Shown: positions 46,401 through 61,400, counted from the first letter of the stretch. The stretch: 64,000 bases of DNA from Strongylocentrotus droebachiensis (GCA_035222895.1 JAVYIG010000901.1:139001-203000); one strand, 5' to 3'. The notes: generated by a model from the sequence alone, not told the origin. A program made the numbers and translations.

Positions 46401-49400
46401 GATAGCGTTTTAAGGCTTTGGATTTAACCAAAAAATATTATAATTTTTTGCCCATCATGACTGAATCATTTTTTACATTTTCAAATTGGTTTGGAACTGA
46501 AATCAACAAAATAGTTATTAGTTATCAATTTTTAAAATAATTTTTACTTGAAAAACTGTACTTGTAAATTATTAGGATGGGTATTAGGGCTGGCTATACA
46601 TGTACATGTAGATATCAACAGTACATGAATATTCTTGAAATGAATTTCTAGCATTTTGATATTAGTTCATACCATTTTATTTACATGTATATGATGTGTG
46701 TACAAGACTTTTGTTTGTATACGTACAATTGTTTCTAATGACAAGTATGGATATGATATTAAGGGCACTCTCATGAATCTCATCACTATTCTTTTTTGTA
46801 TGAGATTAAATAATTTTTGTTTATTTGATTGTCTGTCTGATGTTTTACAGGTGTTTCAGCAGAGCTCTATTATATCCGAGAAGGGAAGATTAACCGAGCA
46901 GCTACCAATCACCCTTTAGCAGTACCAACAGGGATTAATAAACTCTATTATACATGGTACAGTGAGAGACAAGTAAGTATATACATGTATATAATATAGT
47001 TCTCCTCAAGGTCTACAGGGGTGTACTTAGTCCAGCCTCTGTACCGTTTTCGTTTAGCGCACCCAATCAGCTGATAAAATAACACACCCTCAACGTTGAA
47101 AGTAGACCTAGCCATTCCTCTAAATCTGGGTCCTGAATACGGTCCAGACGAATCTGCCATTCTCCCCCGGAATTCCGGGGGAGATTAACTCCGCCCACAA
47201 AGCTATACACGTTCGATGTACGCTGATTGGACGAAAAACCTGACAATCACTTTGGCGCATTACGTAATGCTCTGCCGCCGTCACGAAGCTACTATTCTCA
47301 TTATAAGGATTCCATACTTATTTAAAACATTTAGGGTGGAGTGTTTATTACGTGAATGCATTTTAAATGTGTACATGTATATGATTAAAAAATCCTCTGT
47401 TTGTTGAAAGAAATTAAAGTTTAAAGATTGTGGAGCAAAACATGAACTGACTATTGCAAATTGAAAACAAACTGAACTATAAATACTGACGTCCCGACGC
47501 CTGATATCGAGTTTACACAAACTGTGCTCTTCGAGTTGGCTTTATCGAGTTGGTTTTCTGAGATTTACATTTACATTTCATGATTTTTGGAACTGTTGTT
47601 ATCATCGTTTGTTTACCATAATCTGTAAGAACGTCTGTGGATAATCATCATCGTTTTACGGAGGAGAAGATTGCCGAAGCTTTGAAATATGGAGCTACGA
47701 AACTGGGACTGAATGACTCTTGAATCTAACATTTATTTATGTTTTATTTATTACAATGGATAAAACAGTGAAGGGTATTCCGATTAACTTAAAAGAAACT
47801 GCTTTCCAATGGAGCCCTCCCTCACCAAATGATACAATCAAAATCAGTCAACATAAAAACGAAACATGAATGAAAACATCAATACAATTCAATATAAAAA
47901 CAAACAAACATGTATACATTTTGATTAAACTATACATGGAGCGCACATGAGATGCACGGCGAGAACCCCCCCCCCCCCCCTCCTCCCCTCCCCCCCTACC
48001 CCCCTACCCCCCCCCCCCTTCCCCCACAGTAATCAGATTGTCGTGTTTTTTTAAAGCATGTTAGAGAACTGTTTACATTGTTTCTTGAAATCGTGACTTG
48101 CAATTCTGGACGGACAATTGCAATTTCCGGTGAATAAAAAGGATAATTTGTATGTATTCTGTTTTAGGAAATGGTATTTGTGGAAGGTTTTGGGTGCATG
48201 GTATTATGGCGAGCATTATATACGATAGGTCGCATAACAGACAATGGTCATCATATTATAATTTATAATCATATTATAATATCACCAAACACAATAGTGT
48301 TATTTGTGACAGAAAATACATCATTAATATTTTGTTATAGTATATTAAAGAAAATCGAAGAGTTGCATCACTGGATGGATCTATATCTACAAAATAGGAC
48401 TGCTTTGGTGCCTTTTTACTTCTAAACACATCTGGGGGGTGTTTCATAAAGAGTTCGTAAAGTTACGCATGACTTAAAGAACGACTTGTGTATGAAGTGC
48501 CAGAGAGGATGCCCAAAGTTTTTTCTGATATTTCCAATAACCTCAATTAAATTATGGCAAAAAATATACTTTGCATTAAAAATGTTTGTTATAATAAGAA
48601 TGTTAATCTACATCTGCACAGTTCAACTTAATAAATAATAATTAAGAATGATTGAGCATCCTATTTGGCTTTTCCTATACAAGTCGTTCGTAAAGTCATG
48701 CGTAACTTTACGAACAGCATTATGAAACACCCCCCAGTTCAATCTATATGTTCAAGTAAGATATATTTTCCTTTATGTGGCAACCCACTCCTCCTCCAAC
48801 TAACCGGCCTCTATGTTTAACCACACATTTATATCCAGGCACATAATTGATTTGATTCATACAATGTTTCTGACTAACTGAACAAATCGTATGTATTATT
48901 TTGTCAAAAAATACTGAACATCGTTCACCTTATTTCTTAAGCTTCTGATATTAACATGGGTAATTTCCATCCCTTTTCAATATGGAAATTCACCATTTCT
49001 TGTTTCTCCTAACCTTTACCTATATTTTGATCATATTTATCACAATTATTGTTTCCTGCATAATTATGTAGATGACTCATCATTTTTCATTTCGGATCGG
49101 CGTGCGCTCTGCAACTAAAAAAGGTTATAAAAACAACGAGACCTTACTTCGCGCACAGGGCTTTACAGCTGATTTATCAAAAACGCAATTAATAAAAAAA
49201 ATAAGATAATATCGTAATTTGCAAGGCAATATATCATACAATCAGTTTGGGAGCACTTTTTACTTACAATTTTGAGGATATCTGCTCTCAAAATGTAAAT
49301 TTCCAGACCCTTATCGGTAAGTTGATAATTTTTTGGAACGGACACAAAATAATGACTGCAAAATTTACTGATCTTTTGTCAATATTTTCTCAATTTCGCA

Positions 49401-52400
49401 CCCAATCAAAAGAAAATTTCATCTCTGGTTAATTTATGTTCCTCTTTCCACTATAGGCCTATATCAGATTTTCGAAATCTTACTGATTTCTGATCTAACA
49501 AATTACTGAGGGCACACGCGAACTATGGTCACACGTCAATACCTGTAAGGATTTTTATCAAGGGGGGTGTTTAGAAATTTGATGGCATCGTTAATTTGAC
49601 CCCGCGAGGTAGCGAAGCAACCGAACAGGAAAGTGGTCGGAAGAGGTTATTCCATCCAACGTCGTGAATTTTGATATCCCTGCTTTAAAAAACCTGTGGT
49701 TTTCCTGCATTTCAAGTTTTCAATTTTTTTGTTGTTGCTCTCTCAACATTTTACAGTAGAGACAGATATAGAAATAGAAATCATATACACTGTAGCTATG
49801 GTAATGGTATATAATCAAGTTACAAAGAAACTCAATTCACATGTACGATTAAATACGGGAGCCTATTCACATACAAGCTATGCTTTTTATTTAGGCTCTC
49901 CACTGTCCACATTTTACATTGTTCTACCTTGCCCGTTATATCTACATATTTCGAAATTTCGTACTTATTTTCCGTACATTATATTTGATTTGAAATCTTG
50001 AATTGTTTTTCTTCTTGTGTGAAATCTACTCTTATAATAATATATGCCTGTATAAAAATAAAAAATTGAAAGAATATAAACTGTTTTTCTGTAAATGTGG
50101 AATAAATAAAACTTCAAGTAAAATGTGAGGAACCTATATTAAAAAATGGTGCTTATGGATTATAGGTTCCTAATTAAAATAGACATTGTAGATTATATGC
50201 GTAGGAAGCTTTCTTGAAGTTGGGGAAGGGGCGTTTACTCGGAAGCTCTCACCCTGAATCACATCACCAGCGCGATGTGTGAAGTCCCTTTATGCTGGGG
50301 TCCAGGGCCTTGGGAGCTCTGGGATCCTAGATTCTCTCCGGTGCAATATAAGCCTTATTTTAGTGCATTTTATGACATTTTTCAGAGCAATTTACAACCA
50401 ATTTATGAATTTAAAAATACCAAATGGAAATTGTAGACATTATATGGGGAGTATAGCCATGTGAGATTAGGTTTTGTTCTTCGAGATTTAATAGTTTCCT
50501 CTTACCGTGAACAAGTGCCTTGGCGGAGCTAATTCCAAAGTAGGGGGGCACCAACAAAAAGGGTACTTTACGGAAAAACGGGCACCTATACAAAGGGAAA
50601 CCTCAAAGCACAAATATACAATTATTGCCATATTGTACCCCTACATTGTGATTGGATTATTATGGATGATTTCATCGTTTGTTTCTCTCTTTAAATTGTC
50701 CAAGAAACTGCTTAATCATCATATTTTGCAGTTGGGTGTGACAGTATGAACATGACTTTGTATTCGTGGAATGCTGTTTTTTTGATTTTTGGATTTTTTT
50801 TGGATTTTTTTTTTCTTGAGCTAAAGAACCCATTCCCCATACTTTGAACATACCGAAGAGCTTTTTGATTTCGTTTCACTGGCTTACTACAACAAACACA
50901 TGGATACTTGATCCCCATATCGAAACATGAAAATCAACATTGATTAAATAAAGAACAATATAACACCATTAAGATAAATGATGTAGAATATAACGTCTAT
51001 CATTATCATTGTTATTATTATCATTACTTTTTTTTTTTTTTTCATTATTATCATTATTATTATTAATCTTATATAGATTATATATTCCACCTTTTAATTG
51101 GAACATGAACTATGCTCTACGAACGTCAAAATAAATATGCCCAAGATAGATATAATTTACATATTATTCTTCCTCCATCCGTCTCTTTCATCCGCAGATA
51201 TCTGTTCGTTCCTATTTTCACCACTTCCCACTCAATATATTGCCTCATAAAAGTCTAAGTGAATGAAACAAGGCAACATTTACAATACTGTTCACAGACT
51301 AGGTTTTCCGTTATAATATTAACATGAATAATGCTCTACAAAATAAGACTTATTTCTAAGCGCGAATGGTTTATTATTTTAAGTCGAAGAGATTTTTGAA
51401 CCGGGCACAAACCTTTCAGATTTAATGAAGAATATCATGAGGCTTAATATTTTTATTATATCGCATACTTTCTTAAGATCTAGAACTTAAATTCCAAATC
51501 CTTCTTGAGACTTAAAGGTAAAGACCAGTAATGGTCATGCGATTGCATTGTGAAAGAAACGTTGTGGAATCGATCAGAAAAGGTTGATCATCTAGCATCT
51601 AGCATCTGCAAGGTTCTGGAATCATCAAAATGATAAGAAATTTGGCCCATTCTTCGTAAAGTTACAAGCACTATACACAGAAAGATGTATATGGGACTAC
51701 CCTATCTCTCTCACCAGACCATGAGAGAAATAAATTTACCAAATATATGAATTAGTAGGCGGTTTCCCGGCAAATTTTTTATCATCATGTATTAGTCAAA
51801 ACATATTCTTTCACATGATTGGTAATGAGAGCTTCCATTTCATTTTTTGAAATTGGGGCGTTGCCAATACTGGTCTTTACCTTTAAACTGTTTTAAGTAT
51901 TTAAAGCTTCATTAATCGAATATACGGTTAAAAGATTTAATGAAAGTAACTTTTGCAAATAAATCATTTAGGATTTAAAAACTTCTCGTACAATCTGATT
52001 GATGTCACTTGCGCGCTCACAGCCAAAAATAAATCGTATTGGACTATCCATCAGACTTTTTGCCGCTCTTTGCTCACTCTCTATAGATTCAAATAAAATA
52101 ATAAGCCAAAAGAATTGGGAATAGGCCCACTCTTTTTCTTCTTAAAGCACGAATTTCTTTCGTCCACTGATGTTCGTTCTTATTTTCCCCTCCTTACACT
52201 TAAAGAATTCCGACCCCCCTGTGGCCTGTTCAGATCATCATGTTCCCAAACAAGATTTCCCCTTTTCCCGTCCTTCGGGAAAAATAAAAACGTAAGAATG
52301 ATATTAATCTTGGTGGTCCAAATTCCTAATACTAGCTCAATATGCCCAAAGAAAATATGTAAGTTTGCCCCGTATAACAAATACATATAAAACAAATTTG

Positions 52401-55400
52401 TCTGTGGCTCATCATTCCAACGAGTACGAGTCATGAACGAAAGATGCCTGAGCGTTTTTGTGTTGAATTAAGTGACCTTCATTATCATTATTATCATTAT
52501 AATTGATAGTATCATTATTTCGTTAAACGAGGTACATTAACAAAAGTCAAAATATATATATGATCATATCATTGTAAACAATAAAAAATGTCATTTCAAC
52601 TTAATTTACAAATGCAGGAGACCACCATCTTAAATTGAATGCTGATTTATTCATGCAACGAGAGATAATGGCAGTGATTGCAAGTCAGAATCTTATTGAA
52701 TTCAGACAAGAATACCGTTTGCATGCATGTGAAGAGATCAGGGAGTTGGGCTCCCTGGTAGTAGGTCAAACACTAGCCTTTTGACAAGGCCTCGTGACTG
52801 GCTAAGCGGCTGAGATGAGTCTAGATACCCCGGGTGAACGCGCGACCGAGTGACGAATGTCACGAGGCCTTTTGCAAAGTGGGTTTCACTGCTCCGCATG
52901 AATTATTCATAGATACATATTAGCATGCCAATACGCCTACTTTGGATTTATTGACCAATCAGAACGGCGATCTCCCAGTTGGCTTCGTTCGTGATTCGTT
53001 CCATGTAGAGGTCAGTGGTCTTAGCACGTACATATAGTAGGCATGTAGGTCCATGTTTGCACTACGTAGAGTTTACTGTGTGTGTGTGTGTGATGGATAC
53101 TATTATGCTGACGTCGTGCGAGGATACGTTCGCTGATTGGACACTACGTTTTCTGAAGCGAGTTCCAGTCGGAAACAAGGGTTAACATAAGAAATCCAAA
53201 CCAGATTGATAAAGGCCACAGGTCTGGACAATTCGCACTGGCGTTCATTCAGGTTTTCGCGATTAGTCTCTTTTTAGTCGCTCGTCGTCTATCAGGCATG
53301 TGGCCTTGTTTAAAGGCTAGTCAAACACCTGAAATGGCTAAAACCATGGACTTCCACTCAATGTTTTTAGTGTTTTCCACTGCATTGGGGCAGTGCGTGT
53401 AGAGTTTCAGCATGGTCCAAGGTTTCAGGCAGGGCTGACCTAATCCTAATACAAACAAAGCTCGACGATGTTACTAATATTCATTGGGGCATAAGCGAAG
53501 GCACTACGTCAGCATACATTAGCGTGAACCTTTGACCCCCGACACTGGCAGATTCGTCTGGACGTTCGTGTGGACGAAAATTTGGGGATTGCGCGATCAG
53601 TGGAGAGACCGCGCTGTGTGTGGGGGATAAAAAGAACGAACGGACTGAATCTGGACTAGGGTGTACTATGCTTTGATTCTCTCAATAGATCATAAGGACA
53701 GTGTCATCATTATTTTGATGCTGTGGATGTTTGAATGAAAGAAATGTTCTTGTCTTGTCTTAATATGGATCAGTATTAATAGATTTATAGGAGGGGGAGG
53801 TGGATGTTTTGTTTGCTTGATTTTTTTTTTAATGTTTTTTTTTCTTCAGTGTTTTTTCTGTATACATGTATGAAATACATGTATGAGATGTCATTATTAT
53901 TTTTATTTTTTTTCTTCAAATCTATGTAATAATTATTATTAATCCCCAATGAATCAATATAAAAACCTGCTGTGAGCAGTATAAACCCTCCATCCTACAG
54001 ACAGAGGTCTATCTGTTGAAAGGTATTTCTAAAACAATTAACCAGGGTTAAATCATTGTGTGTGTGTGTGTGTGTCTTTTTTTTTTTTACAGATGTGTAG
54101 CAATCAGACGTGATTATTTACATCTGGGGACTGATATTTAAAGTATTTAGAAAAAAATACAGATGGGCAGAGAGTATTTTTCTGCTATTGTTTTTTAAAA
54201 GCCACCACCACCCCCCCCCCCCCCTCCCCTAATACCAGAACCATCACAATGTCTTTCTATATTTTTTTTTGGAGGGGTAGCCGACTGTACTAAATATACA
54301 TGTAATTGAAGTTTTTAACTAAATAATCTTTTGTATAAGATGTTAATGGTTTTCTTCCCATGATGTTATTAACATTATAAAAGCTTTAGGTATCTAAATG
54401 GAGTGTTATGTGATTGTTTTGCCAGGTTTATTATTCCATGTCTGTGAAGTCCAAGAGTCCAAGGATATTGTATCATCCAAGTTTGAATATCACAAAGGAT
54501 GGGAAAGTTCCAGTCAAAGAAACAGGTAATCTGTCATTTCTTTTGTTAATGATTGTGTTTTGTTTATTTGATCTTGACGTATAAGTAATGGAAAAGAAAA
54601 TTATTGGGGGATGAGTAAATTGATATATTACATTACTTGTCTATAATAGACTTTCCACCCAGAACATGCAACAAATAAACTTTGTTAACTTGTTGTTGTT
54701 GTTGGTGTTGTTGAGATTAAGATGGTGCTCTGTAATATACGCAATCCTGTGGGATATATTTTTTTAATGCATTCTTTCATTCTTATTTAATATTTGTGTT
54801 TTGTTTTGTTTTCCAAACAACTCAGTGTTTGAGATGCAGCTTGAATGTACAGGCCATGAAGGAGGTGAAGCTATCATTGAGCTTCAAGTCAACCTTACAC
54901 TATACTCAGCCAGCAATATCACCACACTCAATATCATTAGAACCAAATTGTGCCAAGGAAGTGAGTATAAATGTCACTAGAAAAAAGTAGCTTAAAGCCC
55001 CACCAAAGTGTTGGGAGCCCCAAATTTGGATGGCAAAATTTCACTTATCGATGTCATTTAACACACAATTCTGCAAGGATTTTCTAAACAAATGTGTTTG
55101 GAGATGAATATATTGATGAAAGAATTCAAAACTTGGGTTTTGTGTTGTACGCAGAAAACCTAAATTTAGTACTCTTTCATCAATATTCGTCTTCATACAC
55201 ATTTATTTCGACAATCCTTGAAGAAGTCAGTGTTAAATAACATCCTCTTTCACTTCATTTTGCAATCAAATTTTTGGGGCTCCCAACACTTTAGAGAGGC
55301 TTTAAGTTATACAGAGGAGTTGGAGTACAGTGCACCTATTTGCAAGTTTTTCTCTTTTCCATTTGTAGTTTTTGTTGACTCAAAAAACAAACCTGAAATG

Positions 55401-58400
55401 AATTGATAGCCTGTCTAATTGTTTGGACAGTTTTCTCATTTTCTCTGTCTATACATTGGTTCTCTCTCTCTCTCCCTCTCTTTCTTTCTGTCTCTCTCAT
55501 ACCCTATCCTTTTACATGTCAGTTGAAACACAATTCTTATTGCTTTTTAAAAACATTTGTCCCTTGATTATATCCTTTTCTCAAAACTCTGTTCAACTGA
55601 TACACAGAATTGTAAAGTACACTGTAATTTATATAACTAGCGACCTCATTGTACAAAAAGAGTGTTTACATGATCAGTTAAACAAGCCTCTTATGTTGCA
55701 AGTTTTGTTAGTCACTTCTGTACCTCCCCCCCCCCCCCCCCCCCCCCATCTTTTGATCTCCTTTACTTTTCTCCACAATTTTGCCTTCATGTATTTCTGT
55801 TATTTGTTTCTTTTTACATTGGGAGATTCAAGCTTGGCAGCTAGCCATGTCATACTTTCACAGCACTGGTCTTTCCTTTTACTTTTTAAATTAAAAACCG
55901 TCTAGAACAGTACCGGTACATACAAAAGGATTCCAATTTTACTTCTACATGTATTTTTGAATTGCCATGGTACTAAAATATTGGTACCAGTGCTTCTCTT
56001 GCACTTTATAATTAATATTTATGTTTGTGATTCAGTAAAGTACTTATGAAAATCATGTTATTAAAAAGTTGATTCTATATGTTGTGGCACTGTGGACATT
56101 CACAAGAAATAGTGCAGTGTTGATAGGTTGCAAGTAGTGTACATCAAACTACAACTGTAACAATGTACAACATTAGGATTCTTAAAAAAAATATTTGATA
56201 CAGTTTGTATTTCACTAGTACTTAAATAGCTTCCTTGGTTTATATTTCATTAGTGCCAGGAGTTCCTATTCAATCCAGAGATCCAGTACAGAGAGAAGAC
56301 ACCAGGCCTAGGAATAATAACTCACATTTAGTCAGTAAGTAGCAATATATTTTCAATTGTTTATTTATAAAAAGTGTCAGCTGTTATTGAAAGCCAAGAT
56401 AATTGTCTCAATATTTTGTCTTTACATGTATTTTATTTATACAGTAGGTTTGCGGTTGCACCATGTGTGTGAGAGAGAGAGAGGTTTGAGGAGTCCTGAA
56501 CAGGACTCTGACTCGGTAATCTTTCTTGGAGGAGTGTAGTCCTGAAAAGGACTGTTTGTTATCTTTCTTGGCATATAGATCTCAGGAGAACTATAGCACT
56601 TGGAGAGGATGAGTGGCTCGACGTTTCGAACAGGTTGACTATCCGTCGTCAGGAATGTATTATATTGTTTGCAGTAGGATGGTACTATTGTGGTATCACT
56701 TTCTTTGAGATAAAAGTACTTTTCAGTCTTTTGAAAGCTATTAACATACCGTAGTTGGCCATGTAAGAAATTACAAGCTCTATGTATGAAATGTTAAGAG
56801 CAAGAGCCAATTCTCACTGTGTAAAAAACATGAAATCAGTGAATTTTAGTCTTTTACTTAAATCCTTAGTAGCCAGTTTTATGCTGTCTTTAAAGCCTAT
56901 ATATTGTATTGCTGCATCATTAACTGTAGCCCCAAATAGATTCAAGACTTTTCATTTAGCCAAGAAATAGTATGCTTTATTTATATCCAAAGTTCATTTT
57001 TCCAAGAAACATTCCAATCTTACATGTCGTTGCAAAGATGTGTGTGCTGCCATAAGAATTTCAACTCATTTTGGACCATAGTCAGTACTTAAAAAGTAAT
57101 AGCACTGCCTTTGAATATAATTTTCATCTACATGCAGCTTTGTTTCGTAAATGAAACTGCATTTATTAAAAGCCCTCCTCAGTGTTTCTTGGCAGAGTTA
57201 GTATGATTGATTGTCTTTGTTTTCACAGCTGAGTCTAAGGTGAAAGCAGTGACATCCACCAGTGTGTTCTACATAGCAGTGGGGGTGGTCTGTGGAATCA
57301 TCCTTCTCTTTGTTTTAGTGGTAGCACTTATCCATGTCAGAACAATGAGATCATCTGATCCAGCAAGGTGAGAAATTCAGTTTAAGAATAGTATCCAGAT
57401 TATAGGATTTAATTTTAATTAATTAATGATGGAGCAGAGAGCACAAAAGAGAAAGAGAGCTAGAAAGGACATATGTTCATAATTAATAATAATAGTGGAG
57501 TCTTGTATAGCACTCATGTCTGGCACATTGCCAGCCTTATGAGAAAACATGAGGAGATTAAGGCCTCCTGTGTTGTTACTGAAAGAATAATTGTCATATA
57601 CAAATAAAATGTATACAGATACATGAACACAATTAACTGTAACATGGGAAAAACTGTGATTAAAAGCAATACAAATTCCATTCAGATGACATAATAAGTA
57701 TGAAAAGGTATTAAGATCATAATTGCAAAGTGATACAACACCAACATGAATCCTTTTTTGAATTCCTGTTTGCCCTTACAGTAGTGATGCCAGTAGTACT
57801 GTGTTGATTAATGGAGGCAGACAACCAGAGCATCCAAACTTTCCCAAGATTCCAGAGCCAAAGGTCGACAGCATTTCTAATGGAAATGGTAAGTTGTTTT
57901 TTAAATATCACAGTTAATGGAAATGCCTTTGAAATGTAATCATTTAGAATGATGTCATTATTGACCTACATCCCATTTTTAAATGATTAGCATGTTAAAG
58001 ATAAAGTTGAGTTCTGGTCGTGCAATTGCATTGTGAAAGAAACGTTGTTGAATCGATCAGAAAAGGTGGATCATCTAGCAAATGAGTATTGGTGTGTACT
58101 GCAAGGTTCTGGAATTATCAAAATGATAAGAAATTTGGCCCAGTCTTGGTAAAGTTACAAGCACTACACAAAAAGATGTATGTGAGACTACACGAACATG
58201 TGGCATAAAAATCTGTCCCAATTTTTATGATGTTAAATGCCATATTTAGAATATTAAGGCATTTGAAGAGCCATACTTTTCAGGGAACATTTTTTATCTG
58301 CTGTTCATTGAGACGTGCCCATTTAGACTTCTTTATTTCATATGTATGTCTATATTTTTTGTAAAATGTGGAACAATAAAAACTTGAAACTTGAATGTGT

Positions 58401-61400
58401 CTTTGTCTTTGTCTTTGTCTTCCTAGGTTACAACTCACTTCACTACCAGGTCTGTCCTTCATTAGCAGAAGCTGAAGACTTGAGATTAAAACTAGCTCCG
58501 TATGCCATTGAGAGAAGCAGAATCACTCTGGGTGAAGTGCTGTTAGAAGGTACAAACTTATCATCCAATCACCAACTCATATTTAAGCAAACTAAGATTA
58601 CATAACAGCTAATGGCAGTCAAAATTATGCTGGATATTCTTTCTCGTTCAGACTATTGTAGTAGGGTATTTGACTGCGATAAAAGAAGGCTGTGAGAAAT
58701 AATGACTGCCATATTTTGTAAGCTGGATTACTATATAATCTTATATTATTAGATTTCCATTCAAAAGAATGAATTGCATTGAAACACTCAACAGTTTTTT
58801 TTTTTTTCTTTTTGTGCTATTATGCTCCTCATTTTCATTTTTGTGTTGATCAAAAGAACTTTCCATGATATCTGTCTTCACAATGCATTGACCCGTAATA
58901 ATTCTTCTAGAAGAAATATTTGAAATAGTATAAACAAAAAATAATGAAATGGTTGAAATGAAAATTATTACCGTATATAACGGTGTATAAACCGCACTTT
59001 TTTGCCGCCGAAAAAAATTCAAAGTCGGGGGTGCGGTTTATACACGGTACACCAAAAAAAAAAAAAAAAATTTTTTTTTTTTTTTTTTTTTTAAAGTTTC
59101 AATTTATGCCCCTCCACCTGGCGCTATGCCTGGCAATGTCTCCCGGCTCGGTAATCGGTGTGTTGACTCACCACTCGGAAACTAGAACAACACTCAAATT
59201 TGTCTGTCATCTTGGTTTGAAAGTAATCTTTCTGATAGAACTCAATATGTAGTTTATAATAATAATTCCTCCAATTTTTTTTCTATTACATGGTGTACCA
59301 CAAGGTTCTATCCTAGGTCCCTACTGTTTTTTAATTTACAGTACCGTAATGATCTTACACACACACAAAAAAAATCTCGGCAAAAAAAAAAAAAAAAAAA
59401 AGTTTTTTTTTTTTTTTTTTTTTTTTTAAGGGCGAAAAAGAGGGGTGCGGTTAATACACGAGGGCGGTTTATACAACGTTATTTACGGTATGTTTATTCT
59501 TTAGAAGTGCAACATTTTACTTGATTTTACATGATGTGTTGAAACAATGTTTGACATTTTGATTCTTTATAATGATTATTGCTAGGCACGTTTGGGCGTG
59601 TTCACCAGGGAGTGTTAATCAGTGCAACAGGAGATTCAGAACAAGATGTTTTCATCAAGACTGTAACAGGTAAGTGTAAACCAGTACCAACCAGTATGAA
59701 CCAGTTTGAACCATGTGAATCAATAATGTCCCCCCCCCCCCCTCCCAATAGAATATGAAGCATTTATACATGTATGCCAATAGGTATTATTGTTTTGGTC
59801 TATGAACAATGCTCTTTGATACATCTTTTTTTTCTTTTCATTATCACACCAATATTCCAAGAATATGCTCAACACGAGAGTTGATTTCCAAATTCCTACT
59901 AAAAACAGATGCTAAAGGTAAAGACCAGGTTTGGAAACGCCCTACTCTCAAAAAATGAAATGGAAGCTCTTATTACCAATAATGTGAAAGAATATGAATT
60001 GACTAATACGTGATCATACAAATTTTGCTGAGAAACCGCCTACTAATTGATATATTTGGTAAATTATTATATCTATTTGGACCTGATAGATATAACTCAC
60101 GTGTCGCGAACGTGTGCCTAGTCCCATATACATATTTCTGTGTACAGTGCTTGTAACTTTACCAAGACTGGGCCAAATTTGTTATCATTTTGATACCAGA
60201 ACCTTGCAGTACACACGAATACTTATATGCTAGATGATCATCTTTTTCTGATCAATTCCACAACGTTTCTTTCACAATGCAATCGCATGACCATAACTGG
60301 TCTTTATCTTTAAAGAGATTTTGGAGGATTTTCTTCTAAATTGAAGCTTCTAAGATTGATGTGAACCCTCTATTTCATATCACTAGATCATTCATCAGAA
60401 GAACAGCGCCATCTGTTGGTGAAAGAGAGTTGTCTCCTTCAAGGTCTGAGTCATAAGAACATCTTGCCATTGCTTCATGTGTGTTTCTCTAACCCTCCCT
60501 TCATCTTGGAGGCGTTTATGAAGCTAGGGAATCTCAAGCAGTTCCTCAAGAATGGACGGATTGGCCCAGGAGACAAGCATCAGGTAAGCGCATGAAGTCA
60601 ATTCATAACATTTATTCCAGGGGCCATATTCTGAAAATGAAGTTAGTAAACCAAATGTTAGTTGTCATAACAAATAAAAAATAAGTAATTGGTTAATGTC
60701 TGCGCCAAGCTGGCTGTTTTTGCGTTAAGTTAAAAGAGACATCTGCGCATGCACCAATATCAAGTTCACTTGTTATGACATTTAACATAGTTTTTCCCTA
60801 ACATAAAAGATAATGCCTTTTTTTCAGATTTCAAGGTTTCTCTTAATACTGGAGTTTGACCAATTGCTGCTTTCAATAGCATCATCTGATTCATTCTACA
60901 TTTTGACCGTCAAATTGTGAATGGGACAAATTAATTTAATTGTACATCATAGTTATGTCACCCATAAATTAAGATTTGTCTTTGTGATTTTCTAGATAAT
61001 TTAACTGAGAGGTAAAGGTACCAATGTGTTTATCTTTGTGTGATTTTCTGTAATTTTTTAATGAAAAATTAATTTGTGTAACTCCTCTAAAGATCCTTTC
61101 CAGATGTTGTGCCCTCATATATATAATGAAAACATTATTATGTACGAGTACTGTAGTTTACATTCCACAACTTAGCATACATGTATTAAATTGAATTCTT
61201 ATTAATAAAAAATTCTCTAAATGCTTTGAGAGCTATATGTTCAATTCATTACAAGACAAAAATCTCTCAGACATCAGACCCTCTCCCATTTGAGCACTAT
61301 TTTCACAAGATTTGATGTTGCTTGGATAAAGCTTTAGTTTCCGATGACAAAAGTAGCAATATACATTCAACTGAATACCGCTTGTATTTTGTATTTGTAT

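Noticed and set aside
50129..50175. Rho-like or small-RNA hairpin
   Set aside because: Only eight to nine paired bases with a long loop; expected by chance in AT-rich DNA.
55423..55905. 160-codon plus-strand frame
   Set aside because: Spans CT and poly-C tracts in RYK intron 4 with no splice logic.
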